64,000 nucleotides of DNA, taken from NCBI RefSeq assembly GCF_030052815.1, contig NC_079510.1, forward strand, positions 42,285,566 to 42,349,565, in the 5' to 3' direction. Shown here one piece after another: positions 1-11,260 of this stretch. A program made the position numbers and the translations under genes. The notes below the pieces were generated by a model. The model made no database searches. It saw nothing but the letters and a program-made list of their open reading frames with translations, and was not told the DNA's origin. Every line of letters starts with the position of its first letter. The stretch's first letter is position 1. The stretch is from Hevea brasiliensis (taxonomy: Eukaryota; Streptophyta; Magnoliopsida; Malpighiales; Euphorbiaceae).

Positions 1-497
1 AGAGATCGGAGGAGAGTTCTTATCCGGTCTCTATTCAAATAAATATTAAAAAGAGATAGGAGGAGAGTTCTTATCCTATTCTCACACCAAATTTCAACCC
101 GTATGCAAGATAATCCCAAAACCCAGAACAATTCGTAACGCCAACTCACTAAGGCTGTCTCATTTACTTATGTATCTGGGTAATCCTAATTAGTGAAAAA
201 TCAAACATTCCTTTTACCAAAAGGATTAACATTCCCACTATAGCCCTTCTAACTAATTTATAAATGACACAAAATTAAATCTACTTACCCTTGTTAAGGG
301 ACGAGGTGGGGTGCCTAACACCTTCCCCACCCGTTAATGGACCCCGAACCTAGAATCTCTGTTTTGAAGTGGTTTCATTTTTAATTTAACTCCCTAAATG
401 GTTTTCTTTAGTTTCCCTCAAAACTAAGGTGGCGACTCCTCACTTTTCCCACTTCGGTGAGTGATCGTCCGGGCGACCGCAAAATCCCGTTGCGACA
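1..497 (+). repeat. 3' end of the 5' LTR of the Ogre-like element
   Basis: Bases 1-497 match about 18254-18747 almost base for base and end in the same TTGCGACA. The window therefore begins inside the 5' LTR, in its R/U5 part. The first 90 bases contain the last two units of the hairpin repeat described at 18084-18352. Confidence 0.95.
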
Positions 498-500
498 GCT

Positions 501-517
501 TGGCGACTCCACTGGGG
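501..517 (+). other. Primer binding site, tRNA-Arg type
   Basis: TGGCGACTCCACTGGGG begins three bases after the LTR end. It is complementary to the 3' end of a plant tRNA-Arg including CCA, with one A where G would pair perfectly. As I recall, Ogre elements use tRNA-Arg as primer, which agrees with the lineage call. Confidence 0.8.
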
Positions 518-1365
518 AACATGTATCCTAACCCCAGTCTAGAGGTCCAAAAGTAGGCTTAATTTTTGTCTGATCAAATTATAGTTAGAGGGGCTCACTC
601 GGCAATGTCTTATATGCTAATTATTATTGCTGCTAACTATTTTGTTTTGCCTGTTCTATCTCCTACAGTGCTCTTCATTTCAAAGAAAAAGGAAAAAAGG
701 AAAAAATGGAAAAATAAAATCCCCCTGAATCGGGAAGAGGTAAAAATGTCCCTTCACACACCGAACACTTACACAATGTCCTCACACACTATAGTCCTAA
801 CCCGGGCTTTCTTACCCTTTTAGGAAAGTAGGAGGGGGTCATGTAGCGGTGCCCGTGGGTTTTACCCCGTTAGTATCCGTGAAGGCTCCTGCTCAAATTG
901 AAACTCGTTCTATCCATTGTGATACTCGTGGAATTTTCCCGACAATATCATGGGGGTAGAATGGGGCTCTACTGTTTACAGTAGGGGCAATTTGGGAACC
1001 TGTGGCTATTAGAAAAATTAGATCCTGAGCTAAACCGTCACAATAGCTGAAAGCCGTAGTAAACTGCCTCATAAGATAGAACCATCCAGATAGGTAGCGC
1101 TTACCCGGTATCAGGAGTCTCCCTATTATAGGACAAAAGGGGACATGTTTACTCTTACCTTACTCTCTTTCGATTTCTTTTCGTTCATTTTTGTGAGGGT
1201 AATCTTGAATTTATCAAACACTTACACATTTTCCTACTTTGATAAATGTGTACGTGTCACTCACAACAAGTATGATTCAAAATTACCCTAATTTGTCTTA
1301 CTAACGAATCTTCCCGCAGCATCACCAAACCGAGGGTGCAGTAAAGGATAGGCATCATTTTTATC
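518..1365 (+). other. Untranslated leader of the Ogre-like element
   Basis: No convincing coding region is visible between the primer site and the first ORF. A pyrimidine-rich stretch ending in CAG at 1317-1319 would serve as a 3' splice site shortly before the ATG at 1366, so a leader intron is possible. A short ORF at 566-823 has no recognisable domain and is not called. Confidence 0.5.
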
Positions 1366-3249
1366 ATGGCATCCTCCTCGAGTCGCGAAAAGGTTCAGAA
1401 TGCTAAACTTTGGTCTGAATCGGCTCATGTTCCGGTACCCTCCCAAAATGATGCTTTCAAGGCGCCTGCTAGCTCGCTACCTTCACTGGATTTGGATGAA
1501 ATAGAGGTCAAAATGAACACCCTCGAGGGTCTCTAGTAAATGGAGGTCGCTTCCGATCGGTCAAGGTACGATTTGAAGAAAAGCGGAAGGATTGCAACCT
1601 TAATGCAAGTCAAGGTCCAAATCCCGGCATTAAAAGCCATGTTGTCGGTTTGGAATCCTAAGTACGGAGTATTCTCTTTCAATGATATTGACACGGTCCC
1701 CACTATGGAAGAATATCAGGCATTGCTAGGGATCCCATACTCCTTGCAGAACCGGATCTACTTACACCTCGAGCATAGACAGACCTGGAAACGGTTGGCA
1801 CATATGTTGGGTTTTCCCCGGAAGAAGTAAAGTCGAGAAACAATCAAAGGGAACACGTATGGATGGTATTGGACGTACCTTGAGAAGCGGTTAGATCATC
1901 GCCTCCAAGAGAAACGATGGGATCAAGCTTCCGTAGCACTCGCCTTGGGAATCTATGGTCTGATCCTGTTCCCGGGGCCATTGGGGATCATCACTAGCAG
2001 TGCAGTAGAGGTATTTTGGACAGTAGAAAGGCAGGGGATCAACCCGATACCGGCAATCCTTGCTGAAACCTTGTTAACCCTAACTTACTGCAGACAACAG
2101 GGGAAAGGGTCCATTAAGTGTTGCTCTCAGTTATTATACCTCTGGACTATCAGTCACATGTGTCCTGAGGAGACAAAAGGATTGACTTGGTACCTTGACC
2201 AGCCTCCCATTGAGAAGATGATCCGGTTAGTGATAAGCCCGAAGAATGAAAAACAGTGGCGGGAACGGATTCTGAGTTTCAATAGCCATGATTACTGTTG
2301 GAGGAAGCTGTGGACGTCAAGCCAACCTGTCTTGATTGGTACAGGAGGTATTCAGTCGGTGTCCCTAATTGGAATAACCGGGTATACAAATTACACTCCA
2401 GCGCTGGTAACAAGGCAGTTTGGCTCAACACAATCTGTGATCAACATTGAAGAATACCACCAAGGACACTTCTACCATGAACTCAAGGAAGAAGAAGGGT
2501 TGAAAATGGCTCGCAAGTCTTGGGAAAGCATCGCTCTGATAGAGAAATCACCCAAAGGCCCAAGTGCCTCGGACGATTATCTTAAATGGAGGACTGACAG
2601 GGACCGAGAACACTCTACTGTAGAATTCAAGGACGACAACCCTCGCCAAGACGCCTTATTAGAGGAAACTGATAATCGCCTGGTTGACTCGCTACAAAAG
2701 GCAAATACCGAGAACTCACAATTGCAGGAACAAATAAAACAGCTGAAGGACCAACAGCAGAAAATTAAGAGGAGGATAAGAAAGCTCAGGGAAGAGGCAA
2801 GGGCCGAAAGAATAGGGTTCGAAGAGCAAGAGGTACAGTGGGAAAAGGAAAGAGACTCTCTCCAAGCTGAGGTTAAAGAGATGAAAGGGCAGAATAGTAA
2901 GCTTCAGGAAAGGATGAAGTACCAAGAGGTGCTCGTTGAAGAGTATAAACAGGAAAACAAGAAGAAGAAGCTTGAATTAAAAGAACAGGCACTACTCATC
3001 AACGATATCTTGAAAGAGTGTGCTAAAGAGAGAAAAGAAAAAGAAAAACAAGCTGCCCTCTATCAAGAACTAAAAGAGAATGTAGATCAGCTGGAGAGAA
3101 CAATAGCACAAGGAAAACAAGAATTATTACCAGAATCCGAGTACGCCCTGAAAGCATTCGATCCTGCCAGGCAAGAAGGAAGGTTATATGAGTATCTCAG
3201 AAAATGTCATCTCATTATAAAGAACCTCCCAGAGCTTAGGCCGATGTAA
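1366..3249 (+). pseudogene. Extra ORF upstream of gag (Ogre ORF1, DUF7745-like), broken
   Basis: Reading from ATG at 1366, one frame runs to TAA at 3249 (about 628 codons) but contains stops TAG TAA at 1533-1538 and TAA at 1828-1830. The segment after 1540 has the plant DUF7745 style: 'IPALKAMLSVWNP', 'TVPTMEEYQALLGIPY' and 'HRQTWKRLAHMLGFP'. It continues through 'IKGNTYGW' and 'ASVALALGIYGLILFPG', then a long charged coiled coil from about 2640 to 3130. Near 1820 the neighbouring frame reads EEVKS, so the 1828 stop probably reflects a pair of compensating one-base indels. This protein family is known as the additional ORF of Ogre elements. Its function is unknown. Confidence 0.8.
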
Positions 3250-3682
3250 AAGATACGATGTACAAATTATTCAGTTAATGAAGTGATTTTTGGACCATTG
3301 TTTAGCAAAATTTGTGAATGAATAGTATGACTCCCGTAGGAACTTCCTCGCTAGGGTTATGTGAAAAATTGAAATGCGTTGTATGGACCAGTATCATAAA
3401 TGCGCACTCAATCTCGTCATTCACGGTCAGACTATCGAACGATGCCATGATAAAGCTGAGGCAATTATCCTTTTTACAGATTTCAACTTGGCTCTCAAAT
3501 GCCACTGTATCCTTCGTCCAGACCAGGACTTTTTAGTTTCTCTGCAAAAATCCAAATTTTATTTCAGATTTTCTTTTTACTCCTCCCAGGAAATCAATAT
3601 TGATTCAAACAAGGCAAGTCTGACCAAGCACACAGTTCAACCCAAGCGAGTGTACTTAACAAGATCTCGAACAAGAAAGATA
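3250..3682 (+). other. Spacer between ORF1 and gag
   Basis: No conserved coding signal was seen. A pyrimidine-rich tract followed by CAG near 3590 would fit a 3' splice site used for gag expression, but this is inference only. Confidence 0.4.
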
Positions 3683-5772
3683 ATGGAAAATCAGGAGCAA
3701 GTACAGAACCTACAGGGGCAGGTCTCCGAATTGAAAGATCAGCTTTCTGAAATCATGAGACTAATGAAGGAAATGTCTCAGAACAAACCTACTTCAGAAC
3801 CTAACCCACCATTACCTCCTCCGCCTCCTACAACAAATGATCCTCATCAAGCTTCAACCTCTTTTACCTTTCAGTCTCCCATTCCGGACCCGACAGTCAC
3901 TGTCAATCCGGTGAGCATGAATAATGACCCACCTTTCTCCTATTACCCGGCTGTCTCAAATGCCGAGCCTCACCCTTCAATCCCGATCCATCCAGTTTAC
4001 TCCACCCCTCAGCTCCCGGTTGGAGGAGCATATCTCTGAGTGGAATGAGATCTTAGGGCGTGAGTTTACGAGAAACTATCGCCTAGAAGAAAGACTGAGG
4101 GCAATAGAGGCTGAACATGTATGGTTCGATCGATGTGTCGTCACTAAGATTGGTGCGATGTGGTGGTACCACCCAAATTCAAGGTTCGGATTTCGACAAG
4201 TACACCGGAAACTTCGGATCCTCGCATCCACGGCAACCTACATTGCCAAAATGTCGCTTAACGGAAGACGATAGACTTCTCATTCACTTCTTTCACGAGA
4301 GCCTCTCCGGAGCAGCTCTGAGATGGTGCATACAATTGGACAGGAGCAAGCTACACTCCTGGAAGGATTTAGCCGATACTTTTCTAAAGCAGTACAAATT
4401 CAATTGTGATGCGGCACCCACGAGGAGGGACCTCCAGAACCTGGTACAGAAAGACCGGGAAGGTTTCAAGCAGTATGCCCAACGATGGAGGGAGAAGGCC
4501 GCAGAAGTATATCCTCCAGTGACCGACAATGAACTTTGCTCCCTATTCATCGAAACGTTGAAGGCTCCCTACTTCAACTTGATGATCGGAAATACCTCCA
4601 ACAGCTTCTCAGATATCATCCAAGCCGGTGAGAGAATCGAAGCCAATCTGAGAATAGGAAGGTTACAGGAGTTGGCTGAGAACCCTGTAAAGAAAACTGC
4701 CAATTTTGGCAAGAAAAAGGAGGGTGATGTACACTCTATCACCCGTCAGAATAATTACCCCCAATTTCCCCAAAATAACTACCGGCCATATTCCCCCTCT
4801 TATGGCCAAACCATCGCCAACATTCCACCTCCTTTCCCTAATTATCCACAAACACGCCCACAATACGCCCCACCCACAAATTTCCAACCAAGACCACCTC
4901 CTCCACCAACTCAACCACGAGCACCACAAAATAACCCGAGACCTCCAAGAAATCCTGATCCACCCCTTCCCCTCCCTCTCAGTGAAATATACCGATACCT
5001 TGTCGGTATAAACCAAATCGTACCAGTCCCTTTAGACCCAATCCAGCCGCCATATCCCAGGTGGTATGATGCCACAGCCCGTTGTGAGTATCATGGAGGA
5101 GCACAAGGGCATTCAACTGACAACTGCGGGGCACTCAGAGGGAGAGTGCACGCTCTAATCCGGAACGGGTGGTTGAAAATCGAGGGGAATGGTTCCCTCC
5201 CCAATGTCACCTCAAATCCACTGCCCAACCATAATGCGGGTAGTGGTGTAAATATGATCGAATCTAAGGGAAAGGGATCAACACCTGAAGTGGATGAGCT
5301 GGTTCCATACTTTGAGGAGATTTTTGCTATAGCAATGAGGGAAGGTTATCTTTCCCCCCAGGCAACGGGATTAGAGGAGAATACGGGGTGTCCTTACCAT
5401 GGAGGGGCAGCTGATCATGAGCTGCGAGATTGTGAGGGGTTCAGGCAAGAGGTCCGGAACTTATTGTCTTTTAAGGGGTTGAGATGTCAGAAGAGGTCAA
5501 AAACGGAAGGGGAAGTGAACACCACAAGATTCAGCCAAACTGCTTCTACCTCCAAGCCCAGAATCACCTTCTCACCCCCAGTAGCCTCACCACCAGTAAC
5601 AGTTATTCAGACTCCGCCACAGCTCCCCATCACCAACACTCATGCTGTCCCTTGGAACTATAATTTCCAAGTTTTTACTCAGGGAGCGTCAAGCAGCACA
5701 TCCGCTCCTAGCCTCGCCTCACCTCCGGCACTACCAAAGCCCTGTTTCGCTCCTCACGAGCACTTCAGATGA
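3683..5772 (+). pseudogene. gag of the Ogre-like element, frameshifted
   Basis: The likely start is ATG 3683 (MENQEQVQNLQ...), giving a short N-terminal coiled coil and a proline-rich stretch. The frame is lost near 4030 and again near 4180, then stays open to 5772. The long segment holds the gag core ('FFHESLSGAALRWCIQLDR', 'WKDLADTFLKQYKFN', 'QYAQRWREKAAEVYPP'), a proline-rich linker and two zinc-knuckle-like motifs: CEYHGGAQGHSTDNC near 5085 and CPYHGGAADHELRDC near 5390. Such C-x2-H-x5-H-x4-C knuckles are usual in this lineage. Another frame change near 5765 leads into the protease frame. Confidence 0.88.
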
Positions 5773-7177
5773 CTTATCTTTGGACTGCCACAAGAACATC
5801 GCTCCCCAAACAAGTCCCCAGCCTGTTATTGCAATAAAACCCTCTCCACCTGAGCAAGAAGTCGAGTTTATAACCCGAAGTGGGAGGTGTTACGGGAACG
5901 AGGAAAGAGAAAAGAGAAAAGGGAAAGTAAAGATGGGAGAGTCATCGAGAAACACGGAAGAGGAGGTTGAGAAAGCAGGGGAAGCAGAGCCTGTTGAGCA
6001 TAGAGAAGATGAAGAACTGTTGCTCCAAATAATGAAGCAGAGCGAGTATGACGTGGTGGAACAGTTGAGAAAGACACCCGCTCGGATTTCGCTGTTATCG
6101 CTGATTTTGAGTTCGGAAGTGCACCGACAAGCCTTGCAGAGAATCCTGGATCAGGCCTTTGTCAACCCTGACATTACTCCGGGGCAGTTTGAGAAGTTAG
6201 TGGGACAAATCCAGGCATCCAGCTCTGTAGCCTTTTCTGAAGAGGAGGTAGACCCTGCAGGCTTAGGGCATAATAAAGCTCTGCATATAACGGTAAAATG
6301 TAAAGGCTGTATAGTGGCCAAGGTCCTCATCGATAACGGATCAGCCCTCAATGTATTGCCTAGCGCTACCTTGGCTAGATTGCCAGTTGACCAATCAGAC
6401 ATACGTCAAAGTACTATGGTGGTGAGAGCTTTTGACGGAACAAGGAGAGAGGTGCTGGGGGACGTTGACTTGCCAATCCAGGTCGGTGCATGTACTTTCA
6501 ATATCACGTTTCAAGTGATGAACATTGAGCCAGCTTACACCATGCTGTTAGGGAGGCCTTGGATCCATTCTGCGAATGCTGTTCCTTCTACTTTGCACCA
6601 GAAGATCAAATACATTAAGGACGGCAAAATCATCACGGTGAAGGGCGAAGAGGCCATACTAGTCACCAAGCCGCAATCACTCCCTTATGTGGAAGCAGCC
6701 GAGGAGTCATTGGAAAGTTCTTTCCAGGCCCTTGAATTGCAAGATACTGGGAAGGAGGGGGCCATGGCTATGGTGGCCAAAGTAATGTCAAGAAGCGGGT
6801 ATGAAGAGGGTAAAGGCCTAGGCGCCACATTACAAGGGATTGTCAAGCCTATACCGGCCATTCAGAAGATAGGCCGTTGTGGTTTGGGATATGAGGAGGA
6901 TGCCCTCGTGGATGGGCGATTCTGGATGAGAAAAATGCTTCGGGATCAGAGATTTGACCAGAAGATAGGAAAGGTGAAAGTAGTCCCGAGAATCACGGAA
7001 ATCTTCACTAAACCGGTCATTCAACATCCGGCAAGTACAGAAGAATCACCTGATGATCCATCCATAGATGTCATCCAACTGGATTCCTTGTATGAGGCCC
7101 TAATTTCGCCAATGGCTGAAGAGCAGGAGCTTGACAACTGGACAACGGAGGATATCCCTGTACTCAATCTCGAGTAA
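5760..7177 (+). pseudogene. Protease region with G-patch, Ogre-like element
   Basis: This frame is open from 5642, but homology passes to it only after the gag frame ends near 5772. It contains 'EVEFITRSGRCYG' near 5850. The aspartic protease follows with active-site 'LIDNGSALNVLP' near 6325 and 'MLLGRPWIH' near 6545. A glycine-rich stretch (about 6765-6900: 'SGYEEGKGLGATLQGI' then 'GLGYEE') looks like a G-patch. The ORF stops at TAA 7175-7177, but that stop overlaps a splice donor (GA|GTAAAGT, G at 7174), so in spliced RNA the frame goes on into RT. Confidence 0.85.
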
Positions 7178-7345
7178 AGTACCTCTGGTTATCTACACTT
7201 GATCACTTTGTCCATGGTGACAAGTGTAATACTGTAAATGGACCTTTTCTTATGGCATTAATATTAATGAATTAATAGCGCATTTTTAATTCAATACTCT
7301 TTTTCTTTCCATCCTTATAACATGTTCTATTCTTTATTCCTTCAG
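7174..7345 (+). other. Predicted 172-nt intron between protease and RT
   Basis: The donor GTAAAGT at 7174 lies in the last protease codons. The acceptor at 7343-7345 (TTCAG) follows a T-rich tract. Removing 7174-7345 joins phase 2 to phase 2, and the new frame reads without a stop from the protease, through 7346-7490, into the RT N-terminal region at 7491-7721. In Ogre elements a spliced intron at exactly this place is known. The acidic, S/E-rich 7346-7490 stretch is only reachable by splicing. Confidence 0.8.
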
Positions 7346-10213
7346 GACAATTCATCAATTAACACCTAATAACCCAATAGACTCAGAAATTCCTCTGGTT
7401 AATTTTGAAATCCCCATAACTGCCATTACTTCAAGTAATTCTGAGGAAGACCTTACAGAAGAAAACAATGAAAAAGATGAACCCTCCCTCGTGCCTTGTG
7501 AAGACAAAACGTGCACAATAAACTTAGGCACGGAAGAAGTAAAAAGGGAACTTAAGATAGTGGAGAGTGAGGAGTTGGAAGATATGATCGGTCTGCTTAA
7601 GGAATTTCTCGACGTGTTCTCTTGGAGCTATGATGACATGGTCGGTTTGGACCCTCAGATAGTGACGCACAAGATTCCTTTAATTCCGGGAACGATCCCG
7701 GTGAAGCGGCGAGGAGAATGAATCCCGATACACTGCTCAAGGTTCGGGATGAAGTCAAGAAACAGTATGACGCCGGGTTCTTAGAAGTGGTCAAATATCC
7801 CCAATGGGTGGCTAACGTCGTCCCAGTGATGAAGAAAGACGGGAGAGTCAGGGTGTGTGTTGACTACAGGGATCTTAATAGAGCTAGTTTGAAAGACGAT
7901 TTCCCTCTCCCCCACATTGATGTGTTAGTTGACAATGCCGCGGGTTTGGGCAGATGTTCGTGTATTGATGGGGCATCAGGGTACAATCAGATCCCAATGG
8001 ACGAGGAAGACAAGGATAAAACTGCTTTTATCACCCAATGGGGGGTATTCTGCTATCGGGTCATGCCCTTCGGGTTGAAGAATGCCGGGGCTACTTACCA
8101 GCGCGTAATGGTCACATTATTCCACGATATGATGCATAAAGAAGTGGAGGTGTATGTGGATGATATGATCATCAAATCCCGGGGAGAGGAGAGCCACGTT
8201 CAGGTGATAAGGAGGGTGTTTGAAAGACTCAGGAAATACCAGTTGAAGCTGAACCCTGCTAAGTGCATATTCGGAGCTAGATCGGGAAAACTGTTGGGAT
8301 TCATAGTAAGCGAGAAAGGGATAGAAGTAGATCCAGACAAGGTTCGAGCTATTCAAGAAATGCCGTCCCCAAAAACAGAAAGGGAGGTGCGCAGTTTTCT
8401 GGGAAAGCTGAACTACATTTCGAGGTTTATTTCTAATCTCACTGCCAAAGCTGAGCCTATTTTCAGATTACTCCGGAAAAACAACTCTACTCAATGGGAT
8501 TCAGTTTGTCAAGAGGCTTTTGAGAAAATCAAGCAGTATCTGTCAAACCCACCAGTATTGGTCCCACCTGTGGCAGGTAGGCCTCTGATCCTGTACATGG
8601 CAGTCCAACAGAATTCCATGGGATGTGTTTTGGGACAGCATGATGATACCGGCCGAAAAGAGAGGGCCATTTATTACCTGAGCAAGAAGTTCAATGATTG
8701 TGAGTCAAGGTACTCTTCCTTAGAAAAGACTTGCTGCGCGTTGGCCTGGACAGCAAATCGCCTTAAGCACTACATGTTAAATCACAAAACATGGCTCATC
8801 TCCAGGATGGACCCTATCAGATATGTATTTGAGAGTCCCTTCGTGCCAGGAAGAATAGCCAAGTGGCAGGTTATACTCTCCCAATATGATATAGTCTACA
8901 TGACCCGGAAAGCGGTGAAAGGTAGCGTGATTGCTGACCTCCTAGCAGAAAACCCTATCCCGGATTATGAAGCTCTGAATTTTGAGTTCCCTGATGAGCA
9001 TATTAATGAAGTAGACTGCGAAGAAGGGGAACCAGCCAATGTATGGGAAATGTATTTTGACGGAGCGGTCAATTTATCCGGGAACGGAATCGGAGCCGTA
9101 CTAGTATCCCCAGAAGGAAAGCACTTCCCAATAGCTGCTAAGTTGGGATTTGACTGCACCAACAATGTCGCTGAATATGAAGCTTGTGTGATGGGTCTAC
9201 ATGCCGCTATAAAGATGAAAATCAGAAAGTTGGAGGTGTATGGAGACTCGGCTCTGATAATTTATCAGGTTAAGGGAGAATGGCAAACCAAGGATCCCAA
9301 GCTAATCCCCTATCAGAAGCACTTACTGGAGATGATCAAGGAATTCGAAGAAATCTCTTTCACTCATCTGAGTAGAGACAGGAATCAATTTGCAGATGCC
9401 TTAGCTACTCTGGCTGTTATGGCTCAAATCGAAGAAGGACAGACGTTTCAGACGTTCAAGATTAAGGTAAGGGATGAGCCAGCCTATTGTCTCATGATTG
9501 AAGAAGAGCCCGACGGAAAGCCTTGGTATCATGACATCCTGGTCTACTGTAGAACCGGAGAATTCCCTTCGGGGGCAAGCAAGAATGAAAAGAAGATGAT
9601 TCGGAGATTAGCATTAGGGTACTTTCCCAGTGGAGAGACCCTATACAAGAGGAGCGCCAACGGCAGTGCGAGATGCGTAGATGCAAAAGAAGCTAAGAGA
9701 ATCCTCTTTGAGACGCATGAGGGAAATTGTGCCACTCACGCCAATGGTCACATGATGACGAAGCAAATCATGCGACGTGGGTATTTTTGGACCACAATGG
9801 AAAAGGATTGCATCGAGTATTTCCGGAAGTGCCACAAGTGTCAGATTTACGCAGATCCGATAAATATGCCACCTCACAAGCTGTTCAATCTCGTCTCACC
9901 GTGGCCTTTTGCAATGTGGGGCATAGATGTGATTGGTCCCATCAATCCCAAGGCATCCAATGGGCACAGATTCATCCTTGTAGCCATCGACTATTTCTCC
10001 AAGTGGGTCGAGGCGACATCCTATGCTCACATCACGCAGAACACGTTTCTCAAATTCTTCGAAACAATATCATCTGCCGCATGGTCTCGAATGAAATTGT
10101 CACCGATAACGCCAAGAACACGAGCGGTCAGAAGATTCGGAAGGCGTGTGATCAATACGAATCCGACATCTCAATTCCTCCCCATACCGTCCCCGGATGA
10201 ATGGAGCGGTTGA
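7346..10213 (+). pseudogene. Reverse transcriptase, two RNase H domains and integrase N-terminal part, Ogre-like element
   Basis: The frame 7346-7721 carries the RT approach ('FLDVFSWSYDDMVGLDP'). It ends at TGA 7719-7721 because of a one-base loss near 7712, and the RT continues in the frame from 7718. RT: 'VRVCVDYRDLN', and an intact YVDD at 8153-8164. A first, gypsy-type RNase H occupies about 8580-8900. A second RNase H at about 9045-9420 ('MYFDGAVNLSGNGIGAVLV', 'VAEYEACVMGL', 'YGDSALIIYQV', 'DRNQFADALATLA') is the archaeal-like type known from the Tat clade. Integrase begins with an HHCC finger (9716-9845: HEGNC...H...C-x2-C) and 'MWGIDVIGPINP'. The frame is lost near 10060 and a false stop follows at 10213. 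Confidence 0.92.
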
Positions 10214-10758
10214 AGCCGCGAACAAAACCTCAAGAGAATAATCAGGAAAATGACAGTCACATATAGGGATTGGCATGATATGCTTCCACGCTCTCCACGC
10301 ATACCGGACTTAGTAAGAACCTCGGCCGGGCAACACCATACTCACCGGTCTACGGGATGGAAGCTGTATTGCCTATTGAGGTTGAAATCCCGTCCCTAAG
10401 AATTTTGAAGGAATCAGGGATCGATGAGTCAGAATGGATCCAGTCAAGGTTGGATCAGTTGAATTTGCTGGATGAGAAAAGGTTAACAGCAGCATGTCAC
10501 GGACAATTATACCAGAGAAGAATGGCCAGGGCATTTGATAAAAACGTGCGCCCACGGGAATTTCAACCTGGGGACTTAGTTCTGAAGAAAGTACTGCCAA
10601 ACCAAAACGATCCCCGGGGCAAATGGTCACCAACCTACGAGGGTCCTTATGTGATTAAAAAGGCGTTTTCTGGAGGAGCCTTGATCTTGACTCACATGGA
10701 CGGTGAAGAATTCCCGAGACCTGTGAATGCCGACACTGTCAAGAGATACTATGCATGA
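10214..10758 (+). pseudogene. Integrase core remnant and C-terminal domain, Ogre-like element
   Basis: From about 10060 to 10345 the integrase core is recognisable only by switching frames several times; for example 'NEIVTDNA' is in the +1 frame and 'VEAANK' in another. From 10357 one frame is open to 10758: 'MEAVLPIEVEIPSLRILKES', 'RPREFQPGDLVLKKV' and a GPY/F-type module 'KWSPTYEGPYVI', ending 'VKRYYA'. The ATG at 10357 is an internal methionine, not a real start. Confidence 0.88.
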
Positions 10759-10767
10759 AAAGGAGAA

Positions 10768-10789
10768 AGGATGAAAACCCGAAAGGGCG

Positions 10790-10828
<39 letters not shown>

Positions 10829-10858
10829 GGGGTGAAAACCCAAAAGGGCGTCCCAAGA
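10768..10858 (+). repeat. 3'-UTR hairpins 1 and 2 separated by poly(A)
   Basis: Hairpin 1 (10768-10793): stem AGGATG pairs with CGTCTT (with G-U pairs), then bulge AAAA and CCC-GAAA-GGG. Hairpin 2 (10825-10858): stem TCTTGGGGTG pairs with CGTCCCAAGA, then AAAA and CCC-AAAA-GGG. A pure A run fills 10794-10824 between them. Both share the core G-AAAA-CCC-NNAA-GGG-C, while the outer stems differ but remain paired. Hairpins 3 and 4 at 11259-11333 belong to the same family. Confidence 0.7.
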
Positions 10859-11218
10859 ACCGAAGTGGAGGAATAAGGAAGGGGGCATGAAACCACGGAT
10901 AGAAAAGAGACCGTTACGACATGCAGCTTCAAAGAACTCGAAATAATGGCAGTTAAAAGACTTCAAAATTAACCATAAGGAATATGTGAGATCTATCCCT
11001 ATGGCCTTTCCCTTTGAAAGTTTATCTTCGTTTTTTCAAGACCATAATAAAGTTATACTTTATTCCTTCCGCTCTTATTTTTCTGCCTGCCCGCTTTTAA
11101 TACTGCCCTTTCTCTTTGTTTAATGTGCTATTAATTAGTTAAATTTTTGCCATAAGATTTGAATTCGAGAATTGATAACCTCACGTACTTTGCTATGAGA
11201 TTTGCAGGGAATGACGGC

Positions 11219-11222
<4 letters not shown>

Positions 11223-11258
<36 letters not shown>
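11223..11258 (+). repeat. Poly(A) tract, 36 nt
   Basis: This uninterrupted A run sits directly before hairpin 3. A similar run (10794-10824) stands before hairpin 2. Their repeated position relative to hairpins suggests duplication of a unit. Exact lengths may be unreliable in any assembly. Confidence 0.8.

Positions 11259-11260
<2 letters not shown>

Noticed and set aside
566..823. ORF in the Ogre leader
   Set aside because: Ends in a Lys-rich run and lacks any known domain; located in an untranslated leader.
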